From assembly GCA_024398055.1 (NCBI GenBank), contig CP073749.1:4898594-4962593 (forward strand): 64,000 nucleotides of DNA, given 5' to 3'. Under the pieces are notes generated by a model. The model made no database searches, had not been told where the DNA came from, and was given only the letters and a program-made list of their open reading frames with translations. The position numbers were made by a program, and so were the translations under genes. Of the stretch, positions 1 to 8,720 are shown in pieces. Each line of letters starts with the position of its first letter. The first letter of the stretch is position 1. This stretch comes from a bacterium SCSIO 12741 (lineage in GTDB: Bacteria; Bacteroidota; Bacteroidia; Flavobacteriales_G; Salibacteraceae).

Positions 1-2030
1 CGATCTAACCAATGAGCAGCCCGATCGAGCTTACCGGTTTGCATGTAAAAGGTCACCAGATTGGCAAAATACCGGGCCGATTCGGGGTTCAATTCGATAG
101 CTTTGAGCATGGCCGCCTCTGCCCTATCCTGCTCCCCGGATTCCATGAGCAACAATCCATGTAGATACCAGCCATAGTCGTTTTCAGGCAGGTTACGATT
201 CAATCGATCCAACAAGGCATCAGCCTCTTCGTTTTTGCCCAATCGGCTGTACATGATTGCAGCATTTACATACGGATCTACGTAGAGACTATCTACTTGA
301 ATGGCTTTTAAGAAGGCATCGATTCCTTTCAAGGTATCTCCCATTACAAGATGGAAATGACCGGTTAAGGCCCGGGTTTCTCTAAAGTCCTGGTTGTAAT
401 CAAGGTAGTCGTACCATTCCTTCTTTTGGGTCGGGTCGAGTTGATTCAACACTTCTTGAGCACCCGGGAGTTCGAGCATTTTTCGCTTTCCCATTATTCG
501 ATTGCTCAGGGTCTTATCACCTGTGGAAGCGAGTACCAATTGATTCAATTTCGGTGTTTGAGGATTGGGCGACAAGCTGGCGTAAACGGCCTTTTTAAAA
601 GCCTCATCGTTGTTCCAGTCTGCATTCCAATTCTTTTCCAGCAAAATCGGTTGTTCGGCGGCCAGGTATTTTAAGGCGGTTACCCGGGCAATCAAAGGAT
701 AGCTGGTGTCCTTGAGCAAGACCACCCATTGAACTGGATTAGAATATCGTCCCTTTAAAAGTAAGTCTGAAAAATGCGGCTTTCTTTCCGGCCCATACCA
801 CTCTTCCACCTGCTTGGCAGCCCATTCGTTCGATTGATCTTCGTGACAATCTATACAAGCATTTGGAGTTCCATACTTAACGGATTGATCCGGTCGGGGA
901 ATCCGAAAACTGTGATCCCGGCGAAAATCATTACCCATGTAGGTGGTTCCAGTCATGTGGCAATTCACACATTGGGTACCCTCTCCCTGAGCATGAAAAT
1001 GGTGTTCCGGGGTATCGTATTGCTCCTCATGACAGCTCCGACACAATTTGTTCCCCTCCTGCAAAAGCTTTCCTGAATGTACTTGATGGCAGTCTCCGCA
1101 GGTCACGTCATTATGGTACATCTCGCTGGACAAGAAAGAGCCCAAAACATAATCTTCTTCTCGTATTTGGCCATCTCCGTGGTAATAAACATCATTCAAG
1201 GATTCCAAGTGATGAAACTCGGTTAATGCTGCGGTTGGATCTTGTTTATCCACCATTTTTTCACGCCTGGAATGGCAAGGAGCACAGGATTGAATTTGCG
1301 ATTGATCTTTTTGCAAAGTCTTATCAAAACCTGAATTCTGAGCCGAATAGTTTTCCTGGGTAACCAGCTCCAAATGAACCGAAGCTGGACCATGGCAAGA
1401 TTCACAGCTTACCCTCCCCTCTCCCCAAGTACTGAAGTAACTCTGGGATTCTGGCTGAAGATTCTTTTTGAAGTCCGTTACGTGGCAATCTGCACACATC
1501 GAATTCCAGTTCTGCGATTGTCCGGTCCAGTGCAGCCAGTCTTGGGGTAATACCGTGGTATCGGCCCATTGATGAAACCATTTGTTTTCAGAAACGTTCC
1601 AGCTCAGTCGCATGACCTGAAAACGTCCCGGCTCCACTTCTGCCACCAATTGTTGCAAAGGTTCCCAGCCCAGAGTATATTTAACGGTGTAGGTGTCAAT
1701 CTTTGAGTTTACTTCGATCACCTGAATCTTTGGAAAAGAATCGCTGGGCAGAAACCGGTAGTTCACCCCATCTAATTCCAATTCGCCGGAAACATCTCCA
1801 CGAATAAACTCCGGTTGAGCCGGGTGAAAAGCATGAAAATGATGCGACTCCGACCAGTCTTTGTAAGCTTCCTGGTGGCAGCTTTGACAGGCCTCACTCC
1901 CCACATAACTGGCTGATTTGTTTTGAGTAAGATCCGTTTGGGCGGTATTTTCCTGACTACACTCCCAAAGGATCATAGAGAGCATCCCAAGAAAGGCAAT
2001 GATTAGAAGGTTCTTTTTAAATCTTGACAC
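1..2030 (-). CDS. Octahaem cytochrome c with C-terminal TPR repeats (3' end beyond window)
   Basis: Eight CxxCH haem-binding motifs are readable on the minus strand (CQSCH, CADCH, CESCH, CAPCH, CGDCH, CRSCH, CVNCH, CIDCH), all in the first half of the visible 676 codons. The second half is helical and ends in at least three TPR-like units with the W/Y-L-G-A-P spacing. An N-terminal hydrophobic segment (about residues 8-22) is followed by Cys24, a possible but poor lipobox (L-W-E-C). This resembles the cytochrome c554 / doubled-CXXCH plus TPR family: periplasmic or outer-membrane-anchored electron carriers, some acting on nitrogen or sulfur oxides. The substrate cannot be told. The start is a GTG at 2030, since no in-frame ATG lies before the signal sequence. 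The gene runs off the left edge. Confidence 0.85.
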   Translation of the reverse strand, partial: MSRFKKNLLIIAFLGMLSMILWECSQENTAQTDLTQNKSASYVGSEACQSCHQEAYKDWSESHHFHAFHPAQPEFIRGDVSGELELDGVNYRFLPSDSFPKIQVIEVNSKIDTYTVKYTLGWEPLQQLVAEVEPGRFQVMRLSWNVSENKWFHQWADTTVLPQDWLHWTGQSQNWNSMCADCHVTDFKKNLQPESQSYFSTWGEGRVSCESCHGPASVHLELVTQENYSAQNSGFDKTLQKDQSQIQSCAPCHSRREKMVDKQDPTAALTEFHHLESLNDVYYHGDGQIREEDYVLGSFLSSEMYHNDVTCGDCHQVHSGKLLQEGNKLCRSCHEEQYDTPEHHFHAQGEGTQCVNCHMTGTTYMGNDFRRDHSFRIPRPDQSVKYGTPNACIDCHEDQSNEWAAKQVEEWYGPERKPHFSDLLLKGRYSNPVQWVVLLKDTSYPLIARVTALKYLAAEQPILLEKNWNADWNNDEAFKKAVYASLSPNPQTPKLNQLVLASTGDKTLSNRIMGKRKMLELPGAQEVLNQLDPTQKKEWYDYLDYNQDFRETRALTGHFHLVMGDTLKGIDAFLKAIQVDSLYVDPYVNAAIMYSRLGKNEEADALLDRLNRNLPENDYGWYLHGLLLMESGEQDRAEAAMLKAIELNPESARYFANLVTFYMQTGKLDRAAHWLD

Positions 2031-2102
2031 CGTGCAAACATAGGGTTTTGAGTTGCGTTCCCAATGGCTATCGGGAGAGTCGAGCAAAGAGGCTGTAAAA
2101 AG

Positions 2103-2146
2103 AAACGGGGCCGAGTGGATATTCCTCCATTCTCGAACCCCGTTTT
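2103..2146 (-). terminator. Intrinsic terminator after the sulfatase gene
   Basis: Inverted repeat AAACGGGG (2103-2110) / CCCCGTTT (2138-2145), with a second pairing CGAG/CTCG just inside it. On the minus strand it is followed by a T-rich run. It lies 25 bp downstream of the sulfatase stop and before the cytochrome gene, so the two are probably transcribed separately. Confidence 0.7.
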
Positions 2147-2170
2147 CGTTCTGTCTTTTACGTCACTTGA

Positions 2171-3706
2171 TTAGTGCGCGTATCCTTCTTCCATTTTCTC
2201 GATAACTTGATCGATACTAAAAGAAGCTGCCTTTTGTCTCGGAGGAAACTCCTTAAAACTGGAAAGGAAATCAGCTACATAGGCCTGGGCTGGAATGGCA
2301 AAAAATACATGATCCAACACCCAGTCATAGTAGGTATTTGAAGTAACCGTTGCCTCTTCATAAGGATCCTGACGCAGGTTAAAAATCAAAGGAACCCGAA
2401 GTGGCACAAAAGGATCGGCCCAAACGGCCAAAGTACCCTCGGTGCGTTGTTCGAGGAAAATCATTTTCCAATCTTCGTAACGCAAGGCGCTCAAGTCTCC
2501 ATCATCAGTGAAGTAGAAAATCTCCTTACGAGGAGCCGTTTTATCCTTCCCTGTCAGGTAGCTATGGAAGTTGTATCCATCTAAGTGAACCTTAAAGGTT
2601 TTGCCATTGGCACTGTAGCCGTCCAACAAATCTTCCTTTACATCATCATCGCCGGCGATAGATAGGAAGGTAGGCATCCAGTCCATGTGGTGCATAATAT
2701 CGTTGGAGATAGATCCCGCTTCAATATTCCCAGGCCATCTAACCATGGCAGGAACACGCCATCCACCTTCCCAATTGGTATTTTTCTCCCCACGGAATGG
2801 GCTGTTCGCTGCATCGGGCCAGGTATTTTTGTGAGGACCGTTGTCGGTACTGTACATCACTACCGTGTTTTCGGCAATTCCCAACTCATCCAAAACGGCT
2901 AACAATTCACCTACATGCATGTCGTGTTCTACCATTCCATCACCGTATTCATTCTGTCCGGAGATTCCACGATTTTCCTCTTTCACGTGGGTTCTAAAGT
3001 GCATGCGGGTACCATTCCACCACACAAACCAGGGAGTTCCAGCCTCATTCTGCTTCTTGATAAAAGCAATGGCTGCAGCAACCGTCTCATCATCGATGGT
3101 CTCCATTCTCTTTTTGGTCAAGGGTCCGGTATCCTCAATTTTTCCACCGGCAAAAGAGTGAATCACTCCACGAGGACCGTACTTTTCACGGAACTTAGGA
3201 TCCTTGGGATAGTCTTCCAATTCTGGCTCTTCTTCGGCATTCAAGTGATACAGGTTTCCGAAAAACTCGTCAAACCCATGATTGGATGGTAAATGTTCGT
3301 CCTTATCACCCAAGTGGTTTTTACCAAATTGCCCAGTAGCATAGCCTAAAGGCTTCAGCAGTTCAGCAATTGAAGGATCTTCTGCCTGCATTCCCAATTC
3401 TGCTCCTGGCATACCTACTTTGCTCAAACCGGTCCGGTAAGAACTCTGTCCGGTAATGAAGGTAGATCGACCTGCAGTACAGCTTTGCTCGCCATAATAG
3501 TCGGTAAAAATCATTCCTTCCTTCGCAATTCGATCAATATTGGGAGTTCGATAGCCGACCAACCCCATGGTATAGGCCGAAATATTTGATTGTCCAATAT
3601 CATCACCCCAAATCACTAAGATGTTGGGTTTCTTGTTTTTCTGGGCCATTCCTCCTAAACCAAATGTCATTAAGAGTGCCCCAATACCGAGTAATTTCCA
3701 GTTCAT
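2171..3706 (-). CDS. Secreted arylsulfatase (formylglycine-dependent, S1 family)
   Basis: A 511-residue sulfatase with a signal peptide (cleavage near residue 21). The sulfatase signature C-T-A-G-R begins at Cys76; in this family that Cys is converted to C-alpha-formylglycine by a maturation enzyme. An N-terminal metal-binding segment is present (WGDDIG, residues 33-38), together with GKNHLGD and the STDNGPH segment typical of the alkaline-phosphatase-like fold. It hydrolyses sulfate esters, presumably of polysaccharides or aryl sulfates, in the periplasm or outside the cell. No carbohydrate-utilisation genes (SusC/D, glycoside hydrolases) lie nearby, so it is probably not part of a polysaccharide locus. 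It is divergent from the LuxR-type gene and has its own terminator. Confidence 0.93.
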   Translation of the reverse strand: MNWKLLGIGALLMTFGLGGMAQKNKKPNILVIWGDDIGQSNISAYTMGLVGYRTPNIDRIAKEGMIFTDYYGEQSCTAGRSTFITGQSSYRTGLSKVGMPGAELGMQAEDPSIAELLKPLGYATGQFGKNHLGDKDEHLPSNHGFDEFFGNLYHLNAEEEPELEDYPKDPKFREKYGPRGVIHSFAGGKIEDTGPLTKKRMETIDDETVAAAIAFIKKQNEAGTPWFVWWNGTRMHFRTHVKEENRGISGQNEYGDGMVEHDMHVGELLAVLDELGIAENTVVMYSTDNGPHKNTWPDAANSPFRGEKNTNWEGGWRVPAMVRWPGNIEAGSISNDIMHHMDWMPTFLSIAGDDDVKEDLLDGYSANGKTFKVHLDGYNFHSYLTGKDKTAPRKEIFYFTDDGDLSALRYEDWKMIFLEQRTEGTLAVWADPFVPLRVPLIFNLRQDPYEEATVTSNTYYDWVLDHVFFAIPAQAYVADFLSSFKEFPPRQKAASFSIDQVIEKMEEGYAH

Positions 3707-3810
3707 GTGATCGTGTTTTTTTACATTTCTAAATTATACAATCGGAATGTTCGTGTGGATTATCAAATCGAATAATTCATCTTTGAATTGGAAAATATTT
3801 TTTCCGAACC

Positions 3811-4245
3811 ATGAAAAAAATTGTCCTCACATTCGGAATGCTCATTTTCGCCCTGCTCCTTCTTTTTAGGTTGAGCAAATACTCCTATTTCCAAGGCGAT
3901 CTCAATCTGGAAATCCTCATTGCGATATTCTCGGTGCTGTTTTTTGCCGTTGGCTTCCTGGTCAATCGTCGGCGAAATGCTCCACCGCAAGAATCAGTCG
4001 GTACCGTGAATGAGGTATCCCCGCAAGCTCAAGAATCCAAATTGGAAGAGCTGGGCATTAGCAAAAGAGAGCGTGAAGTACTCGAACAAATGGTTTTGGG
4101 AAAATCCAATCAAGAAATTGCTGAAACGCTATTCATTTCTGAAAGTACGGTAAAAACGCACGTTTCCAACTTGCTTATGAAGCTGGAAGTCAAGCGAAGA
4201 ACGCAAGCCGTTATTCGCGCCAAAGAATGGCATCTGGTCCACTAA
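3811..4245 (+). CDS. Membrane-anchored LuxR-type helix-turn-helix regulator
   Basis: 144 residues. Two hydrophobic segments (about residues 4-20 and 33-52) are followed by a charged linker and a C-terminal LuxR/GerE DNA-binding domain (about residues 78-140; [14 protein letters not shown], then [11 protein letters not shown] and [11 protein letters not shown]). It has no autoinducer or receiver domain, so it is not a quorum-sensing receptor. Such short membrane-tethered LuxR proteins are common in Bacteroidota and often precede a DUF4199 gene, as here. The gene likely controls itself and the DUF4199 gene; a palindrome lies just after its stop. Confidence 0.85.
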   Translation: MKKIVLTFGMLIFALLLLFRLSKYSYFQGDLNLEILIAIFSVLFFAVGFLVNRRRNAPPQESVGTVNEVSPQAQESKLEELGISKREREVLEQMVLGKSNQEIAETLFISESTVKTHVSNLLMKLEVKRRTQAVIRAKEWHLVH

Positions 4246-4251
4246 AAATTC

Positions 4252-4267
4252 TCCTACTTTAGTAGGA
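4252..4267. promoter_or_regulatory. 16-bp palindrome between the LuxR-type gene and the DUF4199 gene
   Basis: TCCTAC-TTTA-GTAGGA is a 6-bp perfect inverted repeat around 4 bases, seven bases after the LuxR-type stop. It has no T tract, so a terminator is unlikely. An operator for the adjacent regulator, about 90 bp before the DUF4199 start, is a plausible reading but is inference. Confidence 0.4.
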
Positions 4268-4354
4268 AATGTGGAATTGGAACTTTCGTATGAGTGCCAA
4301 AATGAGGAACTTACTCTTATTTGTCACCTCGTTTAATCACAAAAAAGAATTCGC

Positions 4355-4885
4355 ATGAAAAGCATTGTTATTCGCTACGGGTCCTATGGTGGACTGATCT
4401 TAATTGGGGTATTTCTAATCGGACAATTGTTCTTTCCGGAACAAGAGAATATGAAGCTCAATGAAATTCTGGGCTATGCATCGATCATTCTGGCCAGTAG
4501 TCTTATTTTCTTCGGTATCCGATCTTACCGCAATCTTCAGGGAGACGATGGGCTAAGTTTTGGAAAGGCCATTTTGGTGGGTGTGCTCATCGCTTTAATA
4601 CCTTCTTTTCTATTCGGAATTGTAGATGTTATCTACATTCTCTTCATCAATCCCGATTTTGTGGATCAGTACTACACAGCAACCTTAATGAATATGGAAG
4701 CCAGCATGACACCGGAAGAATTTGAAATTGCCAAAATAGGTGTGGAGGCCGAAAGAGAAATGTTTGCCAGTCCTTATGTTCAATTTGTAGTCATGTTTCT
4801 TACTGTTTTCGTGATCGCCTTTATTGTTACGCTGGTGAGTGCCTTGTTTTTGCAACGTAAACCGGCAACAAATACTGTAGAATAA
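4355..4885 (+). CDS. DUF4199 family membrane protein
   Basis: 176 residues with four predicted membrane helices (about residues 12-28, 40-57, 70-96 and 142-166). The soluble loop between helices 3 and 4 contains NPDFVDQYY and a run of Met/Glu-rich helix, as in DUF4199 proteins. DUF4199 is a Bacteroidota family of unknown function; members sit in the inner membrane. It lies 109 bp after a LuxR-type regulator and 38 bp before a DUF3817 gene, so the three may form one transcription unit. Confidence 0.8.
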   Translation: MKSIVIRYGSYGGLILIGVFLIGQLFFPEQENMKLNEILGYASIILASSLIFFGIRSYRNLQGDDGLSFGKAILVGVLIALIPSFLFGIVDVIYILFINPDFVDQYYTATLMNMEASMTPEEFEIAKIGVEAEREMFASPYVQFVVMFLTVFVIAFIVTLVSALFLQRKPATNTVE

Positions 4886-4923
4886 ATTTTCAAATTCACC
4901 CGTTGCAAACGATATTTGCACCC

Positions 4924-5223
4924 ATGAAAAATTGGTTAACAACGGGGCTGGGTAGATTGCGTTTAATTACCCTCTTAGAAGGTATTTCCTGGTTAGTTTT
5001 ACTCTTTGTGGCCATGCCACTTAAGTACTTTTTTGATCAGCCAGAATGGACAAAAATGGTAGGTTCCGCACATGGTGCCTTGTTTGTTCTTTTTGTAATG
5101 CTTTTAATGAAGCAGAGCATGGAATACAACTGGAAGTTTAGCCGCTCCCTTTTGTTGTTTCTCTCCTCCTTGGTTCCTTTTGGGTTTATCTACGCAGACA
5201 AGCGTTTGCTCAAGGAAAATTAA
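4924..5223 (+). CDS. DUF3817 family membrane protein
   Basis: 99 residues with three membrane helices and the DUF3817 pattern: RLRLITLLEG near the N-terminus, PLKYF in the first loop, and GSAHG before the second helix. The ATG at 4924 is chosen over an upstream TTG at 4903, because family members begin just before the LRLI-EG segment. Function unknown; members are small integral membrane proteins. It may be co-transcribed with the DUF4199 gene 38 bp upstream. Confidence 0.8.
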   Translation: MKNWLTTGLGRLRLITLLEGISWLVLLFVAMPLKYFFDQPEWTKMVGSAHGALFVLFVMLLMKQSMEYNWKFSRSLLLFLSSLVPFGFIYADKRLLKEN

Positions 5224-5348
5224 GAACAAAGGAATCCGGTCCAGGGAAAGGCCGGTCATTCTGTTATTTCGTGCCGTAGTCGCCTTCTCCATTCGTTGAA
5301 GAAGCGTAGTTTTGCGGGCTTCATTAATCACTTAAAGGTTAGTTCATT

Positions 5349-6446
5349 TTGCATTTTAAGTATTCGAACAAGAATTACCAGATTCAACGCTACCCCAAAT
5401 CCAGCAACCGCTCTCTAAGACCCTGGAGCGCTGCCGATGAATACCTGATTCAATACCTCGATTCCCTGGAATATATTCCAAGCAATCCCCTTTTGGTCAA
5501 TGATCGATTTGGATTTCTTTCTTGCGTGTTGCATGCGTCCTTGCCTACCACAGTGATTCATCATTTCTCCCAGGAAAAGGCATGCCGTCAAAACTCACAA
5601 GCTAATCAGATTGTTTTGCGTGAAGAACAGTTTGCCTATCCATTGGATACGTTAAAGCCCTCTTCCTTAGCCGTGATTAAGGTTCCCAAATCGCTGGATT
5701 TGTTTCACCTTCAATTGGCCCAGCTACACGATGCGCTAACAGACGATGGCGAAGTAGTAGCTGCTTTTATGACCCGTCACTTTAGCCCCGAAATGGTGCA
5801 AATTGCAGGTCAATATTTCGAAGAAGTAGATCAAAGTCAGGCTTGGAAAAAGTCTCGTTTGATTCACCTTCGCGGAAAAAAGGAGTTGAGTAAAAAGCCT
5901 GATTTCATCCATGAAGTAAGTGATACCTCAGGGCATTCCTTCCAACAATACTTTGGTGTGTTTTCGGCTCATCACATTGATCAAGCCAGCCAGTTTTTAG
6001 TCGATCATTTGCAAATGCCCAAAGAGGCCGAATGTGTTCTCGATCTGGCCAGTGGCAACGGTTACCTTTCATCTGCTTTGGCCCAACAATTGCCGGAAGC
6101 CAATATTCAGTTGATCGATGACTTCTACCTGGCCGTTGAGTCTTCCAAATTGAACCTACAAGGCGATCGTTTCTCCTTCCATTTTGGGGATTGTTTGGAT
6201 CGTTTTCCTGCTGATTTCTTTGATGGGGTGGTATGCAACCCTCCGTTTCATTTTGAGCATGAAACCAACATTGAGGTTTCCCTTAGCCTGTTTCAGGAAG
6301 TGAAAAAATGCCTTAAACCTTCGGGTAGCTTTCAGCTGGTGGCCAACCGGCATTTGAACTACAGTAGCCACTTAAGGAAATGGTTTAGTGAGGTTACACA
6401 GGTAGCTGAAAACGAGAAGTTTGAGGTTTTGCTCTGCAAACCTTGA
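5349..6446 (+). CDS. rlmG: 23S rRNA (guanine(1835)-N2)-methyltransferase RlmG
   Basis: 365 residues with the two-domain RsmC/RlmG layout: a degenerate N-terminal methyltransferase-like domain (AADEYLIQYLD near residue 28, NDRFGFLSC near 50), and a catalytic C-terminal Rossmann domain with the SAM loop LDLASGNGYL and the base-flipping motif NPPFH at residues 297-301. The ANRHLNY segment close to the C-terminus also matches E. coli RlmG. It methylates G1835 of 23S rRNA (E. coli numbering) using SAM. The only in-frame start after the upstream stop codon (5340-5342) is TTG at 5349; an AAAGG lies about 15 bp before it. Confidence 0.85.
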   Translation: MHFKYSNKNYQIQRYPKSSNRSLRPWSAADEYLIQYLDSLEYIPSNPLLVNDRFGFLSCVLHASLPTTVIHHFSQEKACRQNSQANQIVLREEQFAYPLDTLKPSSLAVIKVPKSLDLFHLQLAQLHDALTDDGEVVAAFMTRHFSPEMVQIAGQYFEEVDQSQAWKKSRLIHLRGKKELSKKPDFIHEVSDTSGHSFQQYFGVFSAHHIDQASQFLVDHLQMPKEAECVLDLASGNGYLSSALAQQLPEANIQLIDDFYLAVESSKLNLQGDRFSFHFGDCLDRFPADFFDGVVCNPPFHFEHETNIEVSLSLFQEVKKCLKPSGSFQLVANRHLNYSSHLRKWFSEVTQVAENEKFEVLLCKP

Positions 6447-6499
6447 TAGGCCTTTTTCGATTTTCTATTTTAGTGGGCTAATCGCTCAAAACTAATAGC

Positions 6500-7009
6500 A
6501 TGGATAGAGAAGAGTTTTTCTTTCTGATTCCCGGTGTATTGTATGGCATTGCCCTGTTTGATCTACTCAGCGTTTTTCGGGCCAAGAAGTACTATTGGGA
6601 ATCGCTGGCCTGGGCCTTGATTTTGTTTGTCTCTTTGGTTGGAAACCTCTTTGACCTTTATCCGAAGCTCACTGCTATTTCACAAAATCTTTGGGTGTAT
6701 TTGATATACCTGCTTTCCCCTCTGATGTTTGTCCATGCCTGTTATGTCATTGCCTCTCAAGATGATAAATTGGAGCAAAAAGACCGATTTATAACCTACC
6801 GAAAATCGTTTTTTGGAGCACTGGCCGGTTTTATTCTCATCAACATATTAGCTCAGCTTTTTGTAGTCAACGACAATCGGTTAATCTTTCGACTCATTGT
6901 ATTGGCCTTCTTCGTCCCCCACCTCTTTATCGATCAGGTAAAACTAAGGGCTGTTTCTTTGGTAGCTACTGCCGCCCTTTTGGGTTATCAGTTAATGGTT
7001 GTTACCTAA
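6500..7009 (+). CDS. Polytopic membrane protein of unknown function
   Basis: 169 residues, largely hydrophobic, with about five predicted membrane helices (near residues 10-25, 33-50, 65-88, 107-124 and 130-165). It starts with an acidic cap (MDREEF). I recognise no family. It lies 53 bp after rlmG on the same strand and ends at a bidirectional terminator, so it may be co-transcribed with rlmG. Confidence 0.65.
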   Translation: MDREEFFFLIPGVLYGIALFDLLSVFRAKKYYWESLAWALILFVSLVGNLFDLYPKLTAISQNLWVYLIYLLSPLMFVHACYVIASQDDKLEQKDRFITYRKSFFGALAGFILINILAQLFVVNDNRLIFRLIVLAFFVPHLFIDQVKLRAVSLVATAALLGYQLMVVT

Positions 7010-7016
7010 GGATCAT

Positions 7017-7059
7017 AAAAAAGGCTATTCCCGAAACCTCAGAAATAGCCTTCCTTTTT
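7017..7059. terminator. Bidirectional intrinsic terminator
   Basis: Perfect stem AAGGCTATT (7021-7029) / AATAGCCTT (7044-7052), with an A run before it and a T run after it. It sits between the convergent genes ending at 7009 (+) and 7074 (-), so it can serve both. Confidence 0.85.
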
Positions 7060-7073
7060 GAAAGTAGGTTAAC

Positions 7074-8531
7074 CTACTCGACAATCAATTTTTTTCTCGT
7101 CACAGAACCATCCTTATCGGTAATGTTTAGGATATAAATTCCAGCTGGTTCGGTGGTTAAATCAACGCTCATCTCCATTCCGTTTCCTAAGTGAACTTCC
7201 GGAGAAACCTGCTGACCATTAATTCCCAAAACACTAATCGAAATTTCCTTTTGGGATTGCACGGTAAACACACCATCAGTTGGATTAGGGTAAACCAATA
7301 CGGGTTCCATTTCCGACGTTTCTTCTCCTACTGATGAAGGCTCAGCAGGTCCTTGAGGTCCATTAGGTGCAGCGGGTGGCGGTGGTACATTACAAGATCC
7401 ACCAGGAAAATAAATCGTGTTGGTTACCGAAGTTACGTGGTAGCATCCTTGATTGTGTTTTTCATAGAATAGATCTAAGGTAACCGGAGTGTGGCCCATC
7501 ATAGACATATCGAAGGTTGCGATATGATCCATCTGAGAGATCATTGGCGAACCAGCTGCGTCCCAGTCGTATCTTAGAGGCTTAACGGAAATAGCACTTA
7601 GTCGGGTCGAAGTTGGACCATCAAAATGAACGATTTCAGCATCCGGATCGTTAAAATTCACGCCAAAGAAATTGCAATCCAAAGGATCGTTTTGTGGACA
7701 TGGATCGTACTTGTTTTTCCAATGAAAATCGTTGTTAGGTCCCAACAAGTAGGCCTGCTCCTGTGAGCCGTTAAACAAGGTCACGTTTACCCGATAACCA
7801 ACGCAAGAATATTCGCTGGCATAAAAAGTAGCCGCATTGGTCAAAATATTGTTGATCGCGGTAGAAACTGAACTGCTTGGTGAATTATTGGTCGTTGGAA
7901 GTTTATTGAAGTCGTGTTCCATTTCATAGTGGTCAATATTCGCTACATCCCCAAAGTGTACTACGTCACCATTGGATTTTACCAGGTAATAATAAATCAC
8001 ATGATTGCGAGGATTGCAACCTGGTCCAGGATGGTTATGGTGCCCCAACACATTAATCGGATCCAGTGTATCAACAGGTTGTCCTGCCCGAGGATGCCAA
8101 TAGTAGTAGTAAGGAACATAGGGATTAGAGGTTAGAGCTGGGTCGGTATCTAAAATGAGATGTGCTCCTGCTCCATTCCCTCCAGTCATTTGGCGGTACC
8201 TTGCAAAGGCCACGGTAAGTAGGGGGTTCATAGCTGCTTGGGTGCTACATTGGGGACTACTGTGATTGGTATATACATAGTCCCAATGAATATCTGAGTA
8301 AACCATGGAAATATTCGTTCCACTGTTGTGTGTAGTCGCAACAGTAGCATGTGAACCAACAGTGTTTACAGAACTTACCGTACCACTGGCGGGAATTCTT
8401 GTTTCGGAGACCATGGTATTCAATATATCCATGACCTTATCGCCACCGTCGCTCACGGTATAGATGGTTTGGGCCATCGAGAAATTAGCCGTCAAAAGCC
8501 CAATTGCTAGCGTAAAAATTGTCTTTTTCAT
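7074..8531 (-). CDS. Secreted protein with T9SS type A C-terminal sorting domain
   Basis: 485 residues. Signal peptide ends near residue 21 (SMAQ). A long unrecognised body follows, rich in His, Tyr and Asn (segments such as GHHNHPGPG and YYYYWHP), then a Pro-rich linker (residues about 380-400). The C-terminus is a type A T9SS sorting domain: VYPNPTDG, an Ig-like strand pattern, then a basic C-terminal end (TRKKLIVE). The protein is exported through the Sec system, then through the outer membrane by T9SS and probably attached at the surface. The six or more Cys in the body suggest disulfides. I do not recognise the catalytic or binding domain. It has its own terminator and a 189-bp upstream gap. 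Confidence 0.85.
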   Translation of the reverse strand: MKKTIFTLAIGLLTANFSMAQTIYTVSDGGDKVMDILNTMVSETRIPASGTVSSVNTVGSHATVATTHNSGTNISMVYSDIHWDYVYTNHSSPQCSTQAAMNPLLTVAFARYRQMTGGNGAGAHLILDTDPALTSNPYVPYYYYWHPRAGQPVDTLDPINVLGHHNHPGPGCNPRNHVIYYYLVKSNGDVVHFGDVANIDHYEMEHDFNKLPTTNNSPSSSVSTAINNILTNAATFYASEYSCVGYRVNVTLFNGSQEQAYLLGPNNDFHWKNKYDPCPQNDPLDCNFFGVNFNDPDAEIVHFDGPTSTRLSAISVKPLRYDWDAAGSPMISQMDHIATFDMSMMGHTPVTLDLFYEKHNQGCYHVTSVTNTIYFPGGSCNVPPPPAAPNGPQGPAEPSSVGEETSEMEPVLVYPNPTDGVFTVQSQKEISISVLGINGQQVSPEVHLGNGMEMSVDLTTEPAGIYILNITDKDGSVTRKKLIVE

Positions 8532-8720
8532 AATGTTGATTTTGAGTTATTAGTTACTCTAATTTCAACAATCACATGAAAATCTGACACTTAGCTTTTG
8601 TGAAGTGAGTCGTTTTTTTTGTAGAAAACAAGATTTTTTTGACGAAGTGAAATACACTGTCCAATCAATAGCAGTCTTTAACTTGCTTCAAATCAGGTAA
8701 AAATGTCTAAAGGGGGAAAC

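Noticed and set aside
3811-4245. LuxR-type gene as part of a quorum-sensing system.
   Set aside because: There is no autoinducer-binding domain and no LuxI-type synthase in the window.
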